From Hahella sp. CCB-MM4 (lineage in GTDB: Bacteria > Pseudomonadota > Gammaproteobacteria > Pseudomonadales > Oleiphilaceae), in contig NZ_MRYI01000003.1 of NCBI RefSeq assembly GCF_002260525.1, forward strand, positions 434,001-498,000: DNA of 64,000 bases. The letters run 5' to 3'. The notes beneath the pieces were generated by a model. It worked only from the letters and a program-made list of their open reading frames with translations. It was not told the origin of the DNA and searched no databases. This document shows, one piece after another, positions 27,781 through 36,770 of the stretch. The translations under genes were made by a program, and so were the position numbers. The first letter of the stretch is position 1. Each line of letters begins with the position of its first letter.

Positions 27781-29133
27781 TCAAAGGAAAGCGAACTTAG
27801 CAACAAAGAGTGCACAGAGGACATAAACACTCGGAGACACATCTTTGATATGGCCACTTGCCACCTTGATGATCGTATAGGTGATGAAGCCAAGTGCGAT
27901 ACCGTTGGCAATCGAGAACGATAGCGGCATCATGATCGCCGCCACCACTGCCGGCGCAGCTTCGGTGATATCATCCCAGTCAATCTCCGCAAGGCCTTGG
28001 GTCATCAGTACCGCCACGAACAACAATGCTCCGGCAGTCGCAAAACCAGGCACCATACCTGCTATCGGAGCGAAGAACATGGCGACCAGGAAGAGCCCGG
28101 CACAGACCACTGCCGTCAGTCCGGTACGACCACCCGCGGCAATCCCTGCAGCACTTTCAACAAAACTGGTGGTTGTGGAAGATCCCAGCAATGAACCAAA
28201 GATACTGGCACTGCTGTCTGCCATCAGGGCACGCCCCATACGTGGCAGGTTACCGTCTTCATCAAGCAGCTTGGCGCGATGGGCAACACCGAGCAGGGTG
28301 CCGGCGGTATCAAACAGATCTACGAAGAGGAAGGCAAAGATGATACTGATCATACCAACCTCAAAAGCACCTGAGATATCCAGTTGTGCCAGGGTCGGCA
28401 TCAGGCTCGGCGGCGCGGACACCAGACCGTGATATTCGGTCAGCCCCAACATCAGACTGATGCCGGTAACCACCAGAATACCGATCATTACTGCACCTGG
28501 AACGTTGCGGTGGGACAGAACGGCAATAATCAGGAAACTGACAGCGGCCAGAATTGGGCCGGGAGATGTCAGATCCCCCAGGGTGACCAGTGTGGCAGGG
28601 CTATCTACAACAATGCCGGAAGTCTTTAAAGCGATAATGGCCAGAAACATACCGACACCGGCTGCCAGTGCACGGCGCAGTGAGAGCGGAATACTGTTGA
28701 TCACCCATTCGCGAATTCTGAAGATACTCAGCGCCAGGAAGATCATTCCAGAAAGGAAGACAGCCCCTAGAGCCACTTGCCATGTATAGCCCAGTTCGCC
28801 AACGACGGTGAAACTGAAAAATGCATTCAGGCCCATCCCAGGCGCCAGTGCAATGGGATAGTTGGCATATAACCCCATAATCAGACAGCCAATAGCTGCC
28901 GCCAGACAGGTGGCCACAAATACTGCCCCGTGATCCATGCCGGCGGCAGATAGAATATTCGGATTAACGAAAATAATGTATGCCATCGTCAGAAATGTCG
29001 TCACCCCGGCAACAACTTCCGTTTTGACATTGGTTTCACGTTCCGTCAGTTTAAAGACTCTTTCCAGGATGCCGGAGTCTCTCACATCGGACGTTATCTC
29101 CGTATCTAGTGTGTTTTCAGCTACGTTGCTCAT
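27781..29133 (-). CDS. NCS2 family purine (guanine/hypoxanthine-type) permease
   Basis: 450 residues. It is highly hydrophobic with 12-14 predicted membrane segments. Family marks: TEVVAGVTTFLTMAYIIFVNP, MGLYANYPIALAPGMGLNAFFSF, FLFVDLFDTAGTLLGVA, SSIFGSLLGSSTTTSFVESAAG and the AGGRTGLTAVV loop. This is the AzgA/GhxP/PbuG branch, which imports purine bases by proton symport across the inner membrane. Its place between the glycerate kinase gene and xdhC links purine uptake with the downstream glyoxylate route. The exact substrate cannot be told from sequence. Confidence 0.9.
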   Translation of the reverse strand: MSNVAENTLDTEITSDVRDSGILERVFKLTERETNVKTEVVAGVTTFLTMAYIIFVNPNILSAAGMDHGAVFVATCLAAAIGCLIMGLYANYPIALAPGMGLNAFFSFTVVGELGYTWQVALGAVFLSGMIFLALSIFRIREWVINSIPLSLRRALAAGVGMFLAIIALKTSGIVVDSPATLVTLGDLTSPGPILAAVSFLIIAVLSHRNVPGAVMIGILVVTGISLMLGLTEYHGLVSAPPSLMPTLAQLDISGAFEVGMISIIFAFLFVDLFDTAGTLLGVAHRAKLLDEDGNLPRMGRALMADSSASIFGSLLGSSTTTSFVESAAGIAAGGRTGLTAVVCAGLFLVAMFFAPIAGMVPGFATAGALLFVAVLMTQGLAEIDWDDITEAAPAVVAAIMMPLSFSIANGIALGFITYTIIKVASGHIKDVSPSVYVLCALFVAKFAFL

Positions 29134-29239
29134 AGACAGCCTCTACTTTTATTTTTGTTTAAGTCCGCCCCGTTGCCGGGGCGACGGCGAAATAAGTCTA
29201 TCGATCTTATTGGTACTTCAATCCCACATTCCCTATGAG

Positions 29240-30514
29240 CTATTGATCCTCGTTCAATATCAGAATGGCCCTGAAATCATTGACGTTGGTCCTGGTGGGA
29301 CCGGTCACGATCAGCTGGCCAAGGGCTTCAAAAAAACCAAAACCATCGTTGTCCTCCAAACTGGCTTCGGCATTGAGCCCCAGTTGCTCCGCACGACTCC
29401 AGGTATCTGGAGTCAGCCAGCAACCGGCATTGGTTTCTGAACCATCAATTCCATCTGTATCTGCTGCCAAAGCGTATATCCCCTGCTCTCCCTTCAGGGT
29501 ATTCGCAAGCGACAGCAGAAATTCTGCATTACGGCCACCACGTCCATTACCTTTCACCGTCACACTGGTTTCCCCACCCGAAATAATCACGCACGGGGTA
29601 CCGACAGGCTGCCGGTATTTGCGGGCATGAACGGCAATGGCCGCATGAACCTTAGCCACTTCCCGGGATTCCCCTTCGATGCTGTCACTCAGCACCATCG
29701 GAGTCAGTCCCTTACTACGTACCAGGGCAGCAGCGGCTTCCAATGACTGCTGAGGAGTCGCGATCAACGTAAAGTGACTGTTCTCCAGCACCGGATCATG
29801 AGGTTTTACGGTTTCTGAAGCAGGGTTATTCAACCACTCAGTGACGGAAGCAGGAGCATCAATCTGATACTTGCACAATATGCCCAAAGCATCTGATGAG
29901 GTTGTAGGGTCGGCCACCGTCGGGCCGGACGCGATGACGCTGGGGTCATCCCCCGGGACATCGGAAATGGCGAAGGTATGTAATTGCGCCGGCCAACAGG
30001 CCTTCGCAAGTCTCCCGCCTTTGATGGCAGAAAGATGTTTGCGGACACAATTCATTTCTGAGATGGCGGCTCCGGATTTTAACAAAGCCCGGTTGACCTG
30101 CTGCTTATCAGCCAGAGAAATTCCCTCAGCGGGCAAAGACAACAGTGACGATCCACCTCCTGACAATAGACAGAAGACCGTATCCTCAGCACTGAGGCTA
30201 CTCACCAGCCCCATAATACGCTCAGCGACTTCGCGTCCGGCGTCATCGGGCACCGGATGGGCAGCCTCCAGCACTTCAATGAGATCACACTGCAAACCAT
30301 GCTCATAACGAGTCACCACCAGGCCGGACAACGGTCCTTCCCAATGTTCCTCTAGCGCCTTCGCCATGGCCGCGGCGGCCTTTCCTGCGCCTATAACTAT
30401 CGCCCGGCCACTGCGGTCCTGTGGGAGATGTTCTGCTAATACCTGTGCCGGATGGGCAGCCTCGACAGCAGCATTAAACAATTCCAGCAGAAATTCTTTT
30501 GGGTGTTCCACCAC
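29240..30514 (-). CDS. Glycerate 2-kinase, MOFRL/TtuD type
   Basis: About 424 residues from GTG at 30514 (TGAGGG ahead); an upstream GTG at 30553 is the alternative. N-terminal DUF4147 region: VIGAGKAAAAMAKALE, HPVPDDAG, LLSGGGSSLLSLPAEGISL, KHLSAIKGGRLA, SDVPGDDPSVIASGPT. C-terminal MOFRL region: VIISGGETSVTVKGNGRGGRNAEF and ALAADTDGIDGSE. It phosphorylates glycerate to 2-phosphoglycerate, the exit of the glyoxylate carboligase pathway, and lies directly downstream of glxR as in many gcl operons. Confidence 0.92.
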   Translation of the reverse strand: MVEHPKEFLLELFNAAVEAAHPAQVLAEHLPQDRSGRAIVIGAGKAAAAMAKALEEHWEGPLSGLVVTRYEHGLQCDLIEVLEAAHPVPDDAGREVAERIMGLVSSLSAEDTVFCLLSGGGSSLLSLPAEGISLADKQQVNRALLKSGAAISEMNCVRKHLSAIKGGRLAKACWPAQLHTFAISDVPGDDPSVIASGPTVADPTTSSDALGILCKYQIDAPASVTEWLNNPASETVKPHDPVLENSHFTLIATPQQSLEAAAALVRSKGLTPMVLSDSIEGESREVAKVHAAIAVHARKYRQPVGTPCVIISGGETSVTVKGNGRGGRNAEFLLSLANTLKGEQGIYALAADTDGIDGSETNAGCWLTPDTWSRAEQLGLNAEASLEDNDGFGFFEALGQLIVTGPTRTNVNDFRAILILNEDQ

Positions 30515-30606
30515 GGTTATACCCTCAAGTGATTCAAGGTATCGCGGAGTCACGCAATGAGCGACAACTCCGCTCGCCTAAATGCGATGATGCTTCCGGT
30601 TAGGGA

Positions 30607-31503
30607 TCAACCCTCGGTAGAAGCAATTTCATGGTTCCCCATGATTTCCAGCGCCCTCACCATGGCGGAGTGATCCCAATTGATGCCCCCATGTGCGCTA
30701 CAGCTGTTAAACAGCTCTTGAGCTGTGGCCGTGTTGGGCAGACTGATACCTAACTGGCGTGCGCCGGTAAGGGCCAGATTGAGATCCTTCTGATGCAGAC
30801 CAATGCGGAAGCCCGGATCAAAGGTGCGTTTCACCATCCGCTCACCGTGGACTTCCAGTATTTTGGAAGAAGCGAATCCACCCATGAGAGCTTCCCTTAC
30901 CTTCGCGGGATCGGCGCCGGCTTTGGAGGCAAACAGCAGAGCTTCGCCAACCGCCTCGATATTCAAGGCAACTATGATCTGGTTAGCGACCTTACAGGTC
31001 TGGCCATCACCGTTACCGCCGACCCAGGTAATATTTTTCCCCATGGCCTCGAACAATGGCAGAGCCTTATCAAAGACTTCCTGCTTGCCTCCTACCATGA
31101 TGGTCAGGCTTGCCGCTTTGGCGCCCACCTCTCCACCGGACACCGGAGCATCCAGGTATTCGCAACCAAGGTTGTTGATGCGCTTGGCAAAGTCTTTGGT
31201 GGCCAGTGGTGAAATCGAGCTCATATCGATGACCACTTTCCCGGGAGCCAGGCCTGCGGCAACGCCTTCTTCAGAAAACAGAACGTCTTCTACTTGTGGG
31301 GTATCCGGCACCATGAGAATGATATATTCAGACGTTTCCGCCACACTTTTCGGCGTAGGACAAACATTGCCGTTAGGTCCCACCAATTCGGCCGGAACGC
31401 TCTGGAAGTGCTCGGAAAAATACAGTTGGTGATCCTGGTTCTGAAGATGTTTGGCCATGGGCAGACCCATAATGCCGGTACCGATAAATCCTATCTTGCT
31501 CAT
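30607..31503 (-). CDS. glxR: 2-hydroxy-3-oxopropionate (tartronate semialdehyde) reductase
   Basis: 298 residues, the normal size. NAD(P)-binding signature IGFIGTGIMGLPMAKHL; substrate loop DAPVSGGEVGAKAASLTIMVGG; catalytic Lys in GQTCKVANQIIVALNIEAV; tail GFRIGLHQKDLNLAL. It reduces tartronate semialdehyde to glycerate. Order gcl-hyi-glxR-kinase on one strand with short gaps supports one operon. Confidence 0.93.
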   Translation of the reverse strand: MSKIGFIGTGIMGLPMAKHLQNQDHQLYFSEHFQSVPAELVGPNGNVCPTPKSVAETSEYIILMVPDTPQVEDVLFSEEGVAAGLAPGKVVIDMSSISPLATKDFAKRINNLGCEYLDAPVSGGEVGAKAASLTIMVGGKQEVFDKALPLFEAMGKNITWVGGNGDGQTCKVANQIIVALNIEAVGEALLFASKAGADPAKVREALMGGFASSKILEVHGERMVKRTFDPGFRIGLHQKDLNLALTGARQLGISLPNTATAQELFNSCSAHGGINWDHSAMVRALEIMGNHEIASTEG

Positions 31504-31612
31504 GTGTGTTCTCCGCTTTTTTATTTGATTAGGAGTTTTGATCTGGATCTCTCATTGAGCTCTGGGTCTCTGATAGACGAGCGCTATAGACACAGAGGGT
31601 TCAGGCACTCAC

Positions 31613-32389
31613 CTACTGACCATAGGCAGTCAACCAACCTAATCCGGCTTCAGTGGTGGTAGCGGGTTTGTATTCACACCCGACCCAGCCTTGATAACCG
31701 ATCCGATCCAGGAATTTGAATAGATAGTGGTAATTGATCTCACCGGTACCCGGTTCATGGCGCCCGGGATTATCAGCGAGCTGAATGTGTTTGATAGAAG
31801 CGAGATTGTCTTCGATGGTTCTGGCCAGATCCCCTTCCATGATCTGCATATGATAAATGTCATACTGCAGGGCAATGTTTCCGCTTCCCACGGCTTCGAC
31901 AATTTCCAGGGCCTGCCTGGTGTTTTTCAGGAAGAAGCCAGGAATGTCGCGGGTATTGATCGCTTCAATGACCAGTTGAATGCCCGCCTGTTCCAGCTGG
32001 TTGGCCGCATAACGCAGGTTTTCAACGAAGGTTTCCTCGGCTCTGGAAAGAGCGCCCTGCGGGGCAATTCCCGCCAGACAGTTAATCTGTTTGCAGCCCA
32101 GTGCCTGAGCATAGTCAATAGCCTTGGAAACACCCTCACGGAATTCTCCGGTGCGGTCAGGAAGGCAAGCAATTCCCCGCTCTCCCGCAGCCCAGTCACC
32201 GGCCGGCAGATTGAACAACACTTGGGTCAGGTTGTTGTTTTTAAGCCGGGAGGCAATTTCCTCTGCAGGAAAATCATAGGGAAACAAATACTCGACACCG
32301 CGGAAACCGGCTTTGGCAGCAGCGTCAAATCGATCCAGAAATTCCAGCTCAGTGAACAGCATGGAAAGGTTGGCAGCTAAACGTGGCAT
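31613..32389 (-). CDS. hyi: Hydroxypyruvate isomerase
   Basis: 258 residues, a xylose-isomerase-like TIM barrel. Recognisable segments: RLAANLSMLFTELEFLDRFDAA, FRGVEYLFPYDFPAEE, FNLPAGDWAAGERGIACLP, VIEAINTRDIPGFFL, LQYDIYHMQIMEGDL, HIQLADNPGRHEPGTGEINY. The metal-ligand Glu, Asp and His residues expected for the family lie in these stretches. It interconverts hydroxypyruvate and tartronate semialdehyde. It follows gcl by 66 bp. Confidence 0.93.
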   Translation of the reverse strand: MPRLAANLSMLFTELEFLDRFDAAAKAGFRGVEYLFPYDFPAEEIASRLKNNNLTQVLFNLPAGDWAAGERGIACLPDRTGEFREGVSKAIDYAQALGCKQINCLAGIAPQGALSRAEETFVENLRYAANQLEQAGIQLVIEAINTRDIPGFFLKNTRQALEIVEAVGSGNIALQYDIYHMQIMEGDLARTIEDNLASIKHIQLADNPGRHEPGTGEINYHYLFKFLDRIGYQGWVGCEYKPATTTEAGLGWLTAYGQ

Positions 32390-32455
32390 GTCTTGCTCCT
32401 TAGCATAAATGTGTTGGCAATCAGTTCGTGCAACGCAGCCCTTCCGGGCTGCTGA

Positions 32456-34231
32456 TCAAGCCGGCAGGCTGATGGCAGTCGGTGCGTCACCCGCACTCTC
32501 CGCCAGGTCCTCGAACTCATTGATGGCATCAATGTCAGTACCCATAGAGATATTGGTAACCCGTTCAAGAATGACTTCCACAACCACGGGAACCTGGAAT
32601 TTCTCCATCAGTTCTTTGGCCCGTTCAAATGCCGCCGGCATTTCTTCAGGTTTGAGAACACGAATCGCCTTACATCCCAAGCCCTCGGCCACAGCAACAT
32701 GGTCCACGCCGTAGGCCCCTAATTCAGGCGCATTGGCGTTTTCAAAAGCCAGCTGTACACAGTAGTCCATATCAAAACCCCGCTGGGCCTGGCGAATCAG
32801 TCCAAGGTACGAGTTATTGACCACCACGTGGATGTAGGGCAGTTTGAATTGAGCCCCCACTGCCAGTTCCTCAATCATGAACTGGAAATCGTAGTCACCG
32901 GATAACGCCACCACTTTGCGGCCTGGATCTGCCTTACACACGCCGATGGCCGCAGGAATTGTCCACCCCAGAGGGCCCGCCTGACCGCAATTGATCCAGT
33001 GACGGGGCTTGTAGACATGCAGAAACTGGGCTGCCGCAATCTGTGATAAGCCGATAGTGCTGACGTAACAGGTGTCCCGGTCAAAGGCGCGGTTCATTTC
33101 TTCATAAACCCGCTGGGGTTTAACCGGCACCGAATCAAAGTGAGTCTTGCGCAACATTGAACGTTTACGTTCCTGGCATTCCTGTAACCAGTCCTGACGA
33201 TCCTTGAGCTTTCCTGCTTCCCGCCACTCCTGGGCAACGCTGATCAGTTCTTCCAGAGCCAACCCTGCGTCGGACACGATGCCGTAATCAGGGCCAAACA
33301 CGCGGCCGATCTGGGTAGGCTCAATATCTATATGAACGAATTTGCGCCCTTTGGTGAATACGTCCAGATTGCCGGTATGGCGATTAGCCCAGCGATTGCC
33401 AATGCCGAACACGAAATCTGAGGCCAGCATCGTGGCATTGCCATACCGGTGTGCGGTCTGCAGGCCGACCATTCCAACCATCAGAGGATGATCATCGGGA
33501 ATCGTTCCCCACCCCATTAAAGTGGGAATCACAGGTACACCGGTAATTTCTGCAAACTTGACCAGTAAATCAGAAGCGGCAGCATTAATGATTCCACCGC
33601 CGGCGACCAGCAAAGGCTTGTCTGCCTCATTCAGCATTGTCAGCGCTTTTTCTACCTGCGCCCGGGTAGCGCGAGGCTTAGCGACAGGAAGCGGTTCATA
33701 GGTGTCAGGATCAAATTCAATCTCAGCCATCTGAACATCGAACGGGAGATCGATTAACACAGGACCGGGGCGACCGGTACGCATCAGATAGAAAGCCTTT
33801 TGCACTGCGCCAGGAACCTGAGCCGGCTCTAACACCGTAGTGGCCCATTTGGTTACCGGTTGAACAATACTGGTGATATCTACGGCCTGAAAATCTTCCT
33901 TGTGAAGGCGGGCGCGAGGCGCCTGGCCTGTGATACAGAGAATGGGAATGGAATCAGCCTGGGCTGAGTAAAGTCCTGTCACCATATCGGTTCCGGCAGG
34001 GCCGGAAGTTCCGACACAAACACCAATGTTTCCATCTGCAGTTCGCGTATAGCCTTCGGCCATATGGGCCGCGCCCTCTACATGACGGGCCAGGACGTGA
34101 TCAATACCACCGATTTTTCTCATCGCGGCATAGAAGGGATTGATAGCAGCCCCCGGAACACCAAAGGCATTGGTTACCCCTTCTTTTTTGAGCACCTCTA
34201 CCAGCGCTTCTACGGCTTTCATCTTTGCCAT
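32456..34231 (-). CDS. gcl: Glyoxylate carboligase (tartronate-semialdehyde synthase)
   Basis: 591 residues, almost collinear with the 593-aa E. coli enzyme. It is a ThDP-dependent three-domain protein of the acetohydroxyacid synthase family: [69 protein letters not shown]...VVVNN for ThDP/Mg binding, and [13 protein letters not shown] near the end. V51 in ARHV51EG replaces the usual activating Glu of ThDP enzymes, a known hallmark of true Gcl. It joins two glyoxylates to tartronate semialdehyde plus CO2. First gene of the operon; the region before it holds palindromes and TGTCA half-sites. Confidence 0.96.
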   Translation of the reverse strand: MAKMKAVEALVEVLKKEGVTNAFGVPGAAINPFYAAMRKIGGIDHVLARHVEGAAHMAEGYTRTADGNIGVCVGTSGPAGTDMVTGLYSAQADSIPILCITGQAPRARLHKEDFQAVDITSIVQPVTKWATTVLEPAQVPGAVQKAFYLMRTGRPGPVLIDLPFDVQMAEIEFDPDTYEPLPVAKPRATRAQVEKALTMLNEADKPLLVAGGGIINAAASDLLVKFAEITGVPVIPTLMGWGTIPDDHPLMVGMVGLQTAHRYGNATMLASDFVFGIGNRWANRHTGNLDVFTKGRKFVHIDIEPTQIGRVFGPDYGIVSDAGLALEELISVAQEWREAGKLKDRQDWLQECQERKRSMLRKTHFDSVPVKPQRVYEEMNRAFDRDTCYVSTIGLSQIAAAQFLHVYKPRHWINCGQAGPLGWTIPAAIGVCKADPGRKVVALSGDYDFQFMIEELAVGAQFKLPYIHVVVNNSYLGLIRQAQRGFDMDYCVQLAFENANAPELGAYGVDHVAVAEGLGCKAIRVLKPEEMPAAFERAKELMEKFQVPVVVEVILERVTNISMGTDIDAINEFEDLAESAGDAPTAISLPA

Positions 34232-34294
34232 AAAAAATTTCCCCTTGTTGTGAATTCTTGTTTTAAAGCGATACTAGTATTTTCTTGTCTTTTG

Positions 34295-34322
34295 TGTCAA
34301 CTTTTTATGAAAAGATTTTCCA
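34295..34322. promoter_or_regulatory. Candidate operators upstream of gcl
   Basis: TGTCAACTTT at 34295-34304 is repeated upstream of the Tsx-like gene. Next to it TGAAAAGATTTTCCA (34308-34322) is a near-palindrome of the TGRAAA-N3-TTTYCA kind bound by IclR-type repressors such as AllR. Both lie 60-90 bp before the gcl start. The 306-bp divergent region 34232-34537 is otherwise AT-rich and non-coding. Confidence 0.4.
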
Positions 34323-34537
34323 CATTATGAAAATCGATACATTTTTTATTTATATTCAATAGTTTATTGGATCTTTAAAAGGTGAGACATGAGCATTTCA
34401 GTACAAAAGGCGAACAAAAAATCTCCGTTTTACGGCAATTTTTTTGTTTATTTTTTGTACTTATCACGTTTCCCCACGCTGGCTGTACATGGGTGAAACC
34501 CGGTTAACACAACCCAAAATCAGAGAGGAAAATAACA

Positions 34538-34975
34538 ATGACAAGCAAATTGACCCTGCAACAATCTGACAGAATTATTGACGCCGCCTTGCGCAAAGGG
34601 CGCGAATTAAACGCCAAACCGTTGACGGTTGCCGTGCTCGATGACGGCGGACATCTCAAAGCCTTTCGCCGAGAGGACCAAACCAGTGTGCTAAGACCGG
34701 ATATCGCAATCGCCAAAGCCTGGGGGGCCATAGGATTAGGCATTTCCTCAAGGGAACTTGGCCAACTCAGTACTGACCGGCCAGCATTTTTTGCCTCGTT
34801 GGCTTCATTGACCCATGGCAAACTGATCCCCGCTCCTGGAGGAATCCTGATACTGAATCACCAGGACGAGATCATCGGTGCAGTGGGTATTACTGGAGAC
34901 GTTTCTGACGTCGATGAGTGCTGTGCAATTGCAGGAGTGGAAGCAGCGGAGCTGAAAACCCGGCTGCCGGAATAG
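34538..34975 (+). CDS. GlcG/HbpS-type heme-binding family protein
   Basis: 145 residues with GAGAGG before the ATG. Family PF03928 pattern: DAALRKGRELNAKPLTVAVLDDGGHLKAFRRED, KAWGAIGLGISSREL, LIPAPGGILILNHQDEIIGAVGITGD, and the Asp/Cys/Ala tail DVDECCAIAGVEA. GlcG-like genes commonly accompany glycolate or glyoxylate metabolism but their function is not settled. It is divergent from gcl and probably shares its control region. Confidence 0.85.
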   Translation: MTSKLTLQQSDRIIDAALRKGRELNAKPLTVAVLDDGGHLKAFRREDQTSVLRPDIAIAKAWGAIGLGISSRELGQLSTDRPAFFASLASLTHGKLIPAPGGILILNHQDEIIGAVGITGDVSDVDECCAIAGVEAAELKTRLPE

Positions 34976-35052
34976 TCGATTCAGTTCAATGTGCGGGTGT
35001 GCAGAGGTTCAAATCTGAATTTCTGCACATTAAAGAATTCGGCAGCAGCCCC

Positions 35053-35853
35053 TCAGGGCTGTTTGCCGCCGATGGCGAGTGTTATGGATTCAGCCTTGCT
35101 GCAGACCAGTTTTCCCAGTTCATCAATCCGGTCCACAGTGATCCTCTGCACCGGCCCTGAAATGGATATGGCGGCAACAACCTCACCATATTCGTTATAG
35201 ATATTGGCGGCGATACAACGCAATCCCATTGACTGCTCTTCATCATCCACCGCAAATCCCCGCTGACGAATACGGCCGAGCTCCTCAAGCATCTCCCCCG
35301 CAGCTGCAATCGTTTTTGGGGTAAGCACTTTAAGATCGTATTCATTCAGCAATTGTCTTATTTCATTATCACTCTCTTGCGCCAGCATGGATTTACCCAC
35401 CCCACTCGCATGCAGTGGTGCCCGGCTTCCCAGCTTTGCCACCATGCGCATCATTTCATCACATTCAATTTGGGCAACGAATACCGGCCCACCTTCCTGC
35501 ATGATAGCCAGGTTGCTGGTTTCACCGGATTCCAAAACCAGATCGCGCATGAATGGCCTTGCTGCAGAGATGTAGTCCCGGCTTTTCAAGTAGGCATTTC
35601 CTACGGAAAAGGCTTTAACTCCTACCGACCACTCACCACGTTCATGATCCTGAAATACATACCCCAGCTGCAATAACGTATTGAGTAAGCGGTGTGTGGT
35701 AGAGGTGGGCAATCGCACTTTCTCAGCCACCTCAGTGAGATTCAAGGCAACAGACGATGCAGCCAACTGCTCTAATACTTTTAACCCACGCACGAGGGAT
35801 TGGACCTGACCACCAACGGTCTGTGGAGATCTACTGGTAGATTTACTTTTCAT
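35053..35853 (-). CDS. IclR family transcriptional regulator
   Basis: About 266 residues from ATG at 35853; the longer frame to 35937 lacks a ribosome site and family similarity. N-terminal winged helix SLVRGLKVLEQLAASSVALNLTEVAEKVRLPTSTTHRLLNTL. The effector domain follows (SAARPFMRDLVLESGETSNLAIM, ALRAP-like SRAPLHASGVGKSML, RGFAVDDEEQSMGLRCIAANIYN, AAISISGP). Its start overlaps the TetR stop by 11 bp, so the two regulators are coupled. Control of the neighbouring gcl, glcG or flavoprotein genes is likely. Confidence 0.9.
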   Translation of the reverse strand: MKSKSTSRSPQTVGGQVQSLVRGLKVLEQLAASSVALNLTEVAEKVRLPTSTTHRLLNTLLQLGYVFQDHERGEWSVGVKAFSVGNAYLKSRDYISAARPFMRDLVLESGETSNLAIMQEGGPVFVAQIECDEMMRMVAKLGSRAPLHASGVGKSMLAQESDNEIRQLLNEYDLKVLTPKTIAAAGEMLEELGRIRQRGFAVDDEEQSMGLRCIAANIYNEYGEVVAAISISGPVQRITVDRIDELGKLVCSKAESITLAIGGKQP

Positions 35854-36529
35854 AGGGTTCCTGGGTGTAATTGTGGCGGGCGTAAAAGCGCAGCAAGTCG
35901 CGTTGCTCAGGGGATTTACCGGTAAATATCCGGACATACTCGGGTATCCGTTTCATACGAATCGCCAGATCTTCCCGGGATTTCATTGATATGTATCCGA
36001 TTTGCGTCAGGTAAACAGTTCTGGCCCGAACATCTGCAGCCTCACCTTCAAATCCAAATCGCAGGAACATACTTCTGAGAGCCGCCAACCTTATCTCATC
36101 AGCTTCTGAGATCTGTGCCTTAACATCATTCGATTGCAAAGCCCAACTTCGCACAGCGAACTCAAAATGGGTATCAAACAGATCCTGATCCAGCCAGCAA
36201 TCAAACACATTGAGCACCGACTCAATAATGCTTTCCCCATACCGCTCCGCCTGCTTCACCAGATTGCCGGTATTCTTCTCCCGCCATTGCGCCAGCAAGG
36301 CGGACAAAAGTTCTTCCCGGTCCTTGAAGAACCAGTAAAAACTGGTACGCGATAACTTCAGTTGCTTTGCCAGAGGCTGAATACGCACCGCATCCACTCC
36401 TGACTCAATCAGATTTTCATAGGCAGCTTGCAACCAAATATCTGCCGACCCTCGCCAGCCGCTGCTTTGCTGCATTTTCTCCTGTTCGGCTTCTTTGCCA
36501 GTAAGCCTGGAATTTTTAGAAATCTGCAA
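35843..36529 (-). CDS. TetR family transcriptional regulator
   Basis: 228 residues; ATG at 36475 is an alternative start. The helix-turn-helix is GVDAVRIQPLAKQLKLSRTSFYWFFKDREELLSALL. The C-terminal domain (DTHFEFAVRSWALQSNDVK, ARTVYLTQIGYISMKSRED) is of the type seen in regulators beside catabolic flavoenzymes. It is divergent from the OYE-type gene at 36771 with a 240-bp spacer that contains palindromic half-sites, and coupled to the IclR gene. The ligand is unknown. Confidence 0.85.
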   Translation of the reverse strand: MQISKNSRLTGKEAEQEKMQQSSGWRGSADIWLQAAYENLIESGVDAVRIQPLAKQLKLSRTSFYWFFKDREELLSALLAQWREKNTGNLVKQAERYGESIIESVLNVFDCWLDQDLFDTHFEFAVRSWALQSNDVKAQISEADEIRLAALRSMFLRFGFEGEAADVRARTVYLTQIGYISMKSREDLAIRMKRIPEYVRIFTGKSPEQRDLLRFYARHNYTQEPYEK

Positions 36530-36689
36530 ATTCTGGAATCTCTATGAATGAATGTCTTTGCCGGTGCTCTTTATCCACTATCACAAGTATCAACTCAAGC
36601 AAAAGTGTACAACCTTGTCCACCACGGAGACAGCAATGAACAGATTATCGACATACAATATTCCAAAATCGACATCTATGAACATTATA

Positions 36690-36705
36690 TTGACACTTGT
36701 GTACA
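36690..36705. promoter_or_regulatory. Near-palindromic operator candidate before the flavoprotein gene
   Basis: TTGACACTTGTGTACA pairs ACAC with GTGT around TT. It lies 66 bp before the start at 36771 and 160 bp before the TetR start. CACTTGTGT also occurs exactly at 41243-41251 upstream of the Tsx-like gene. AAAAGTGTACAA at 36601-36612 is a related half-site in the opposite orientation to TGTACATTTTT here. Confidence 0.4.
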
Positions 36706-36770
36706 TTTTTAATTAACGTGCCACTAAAGACACCCCATTCCACCGGTCAAATCCTTGGGAGTAAACCAGC

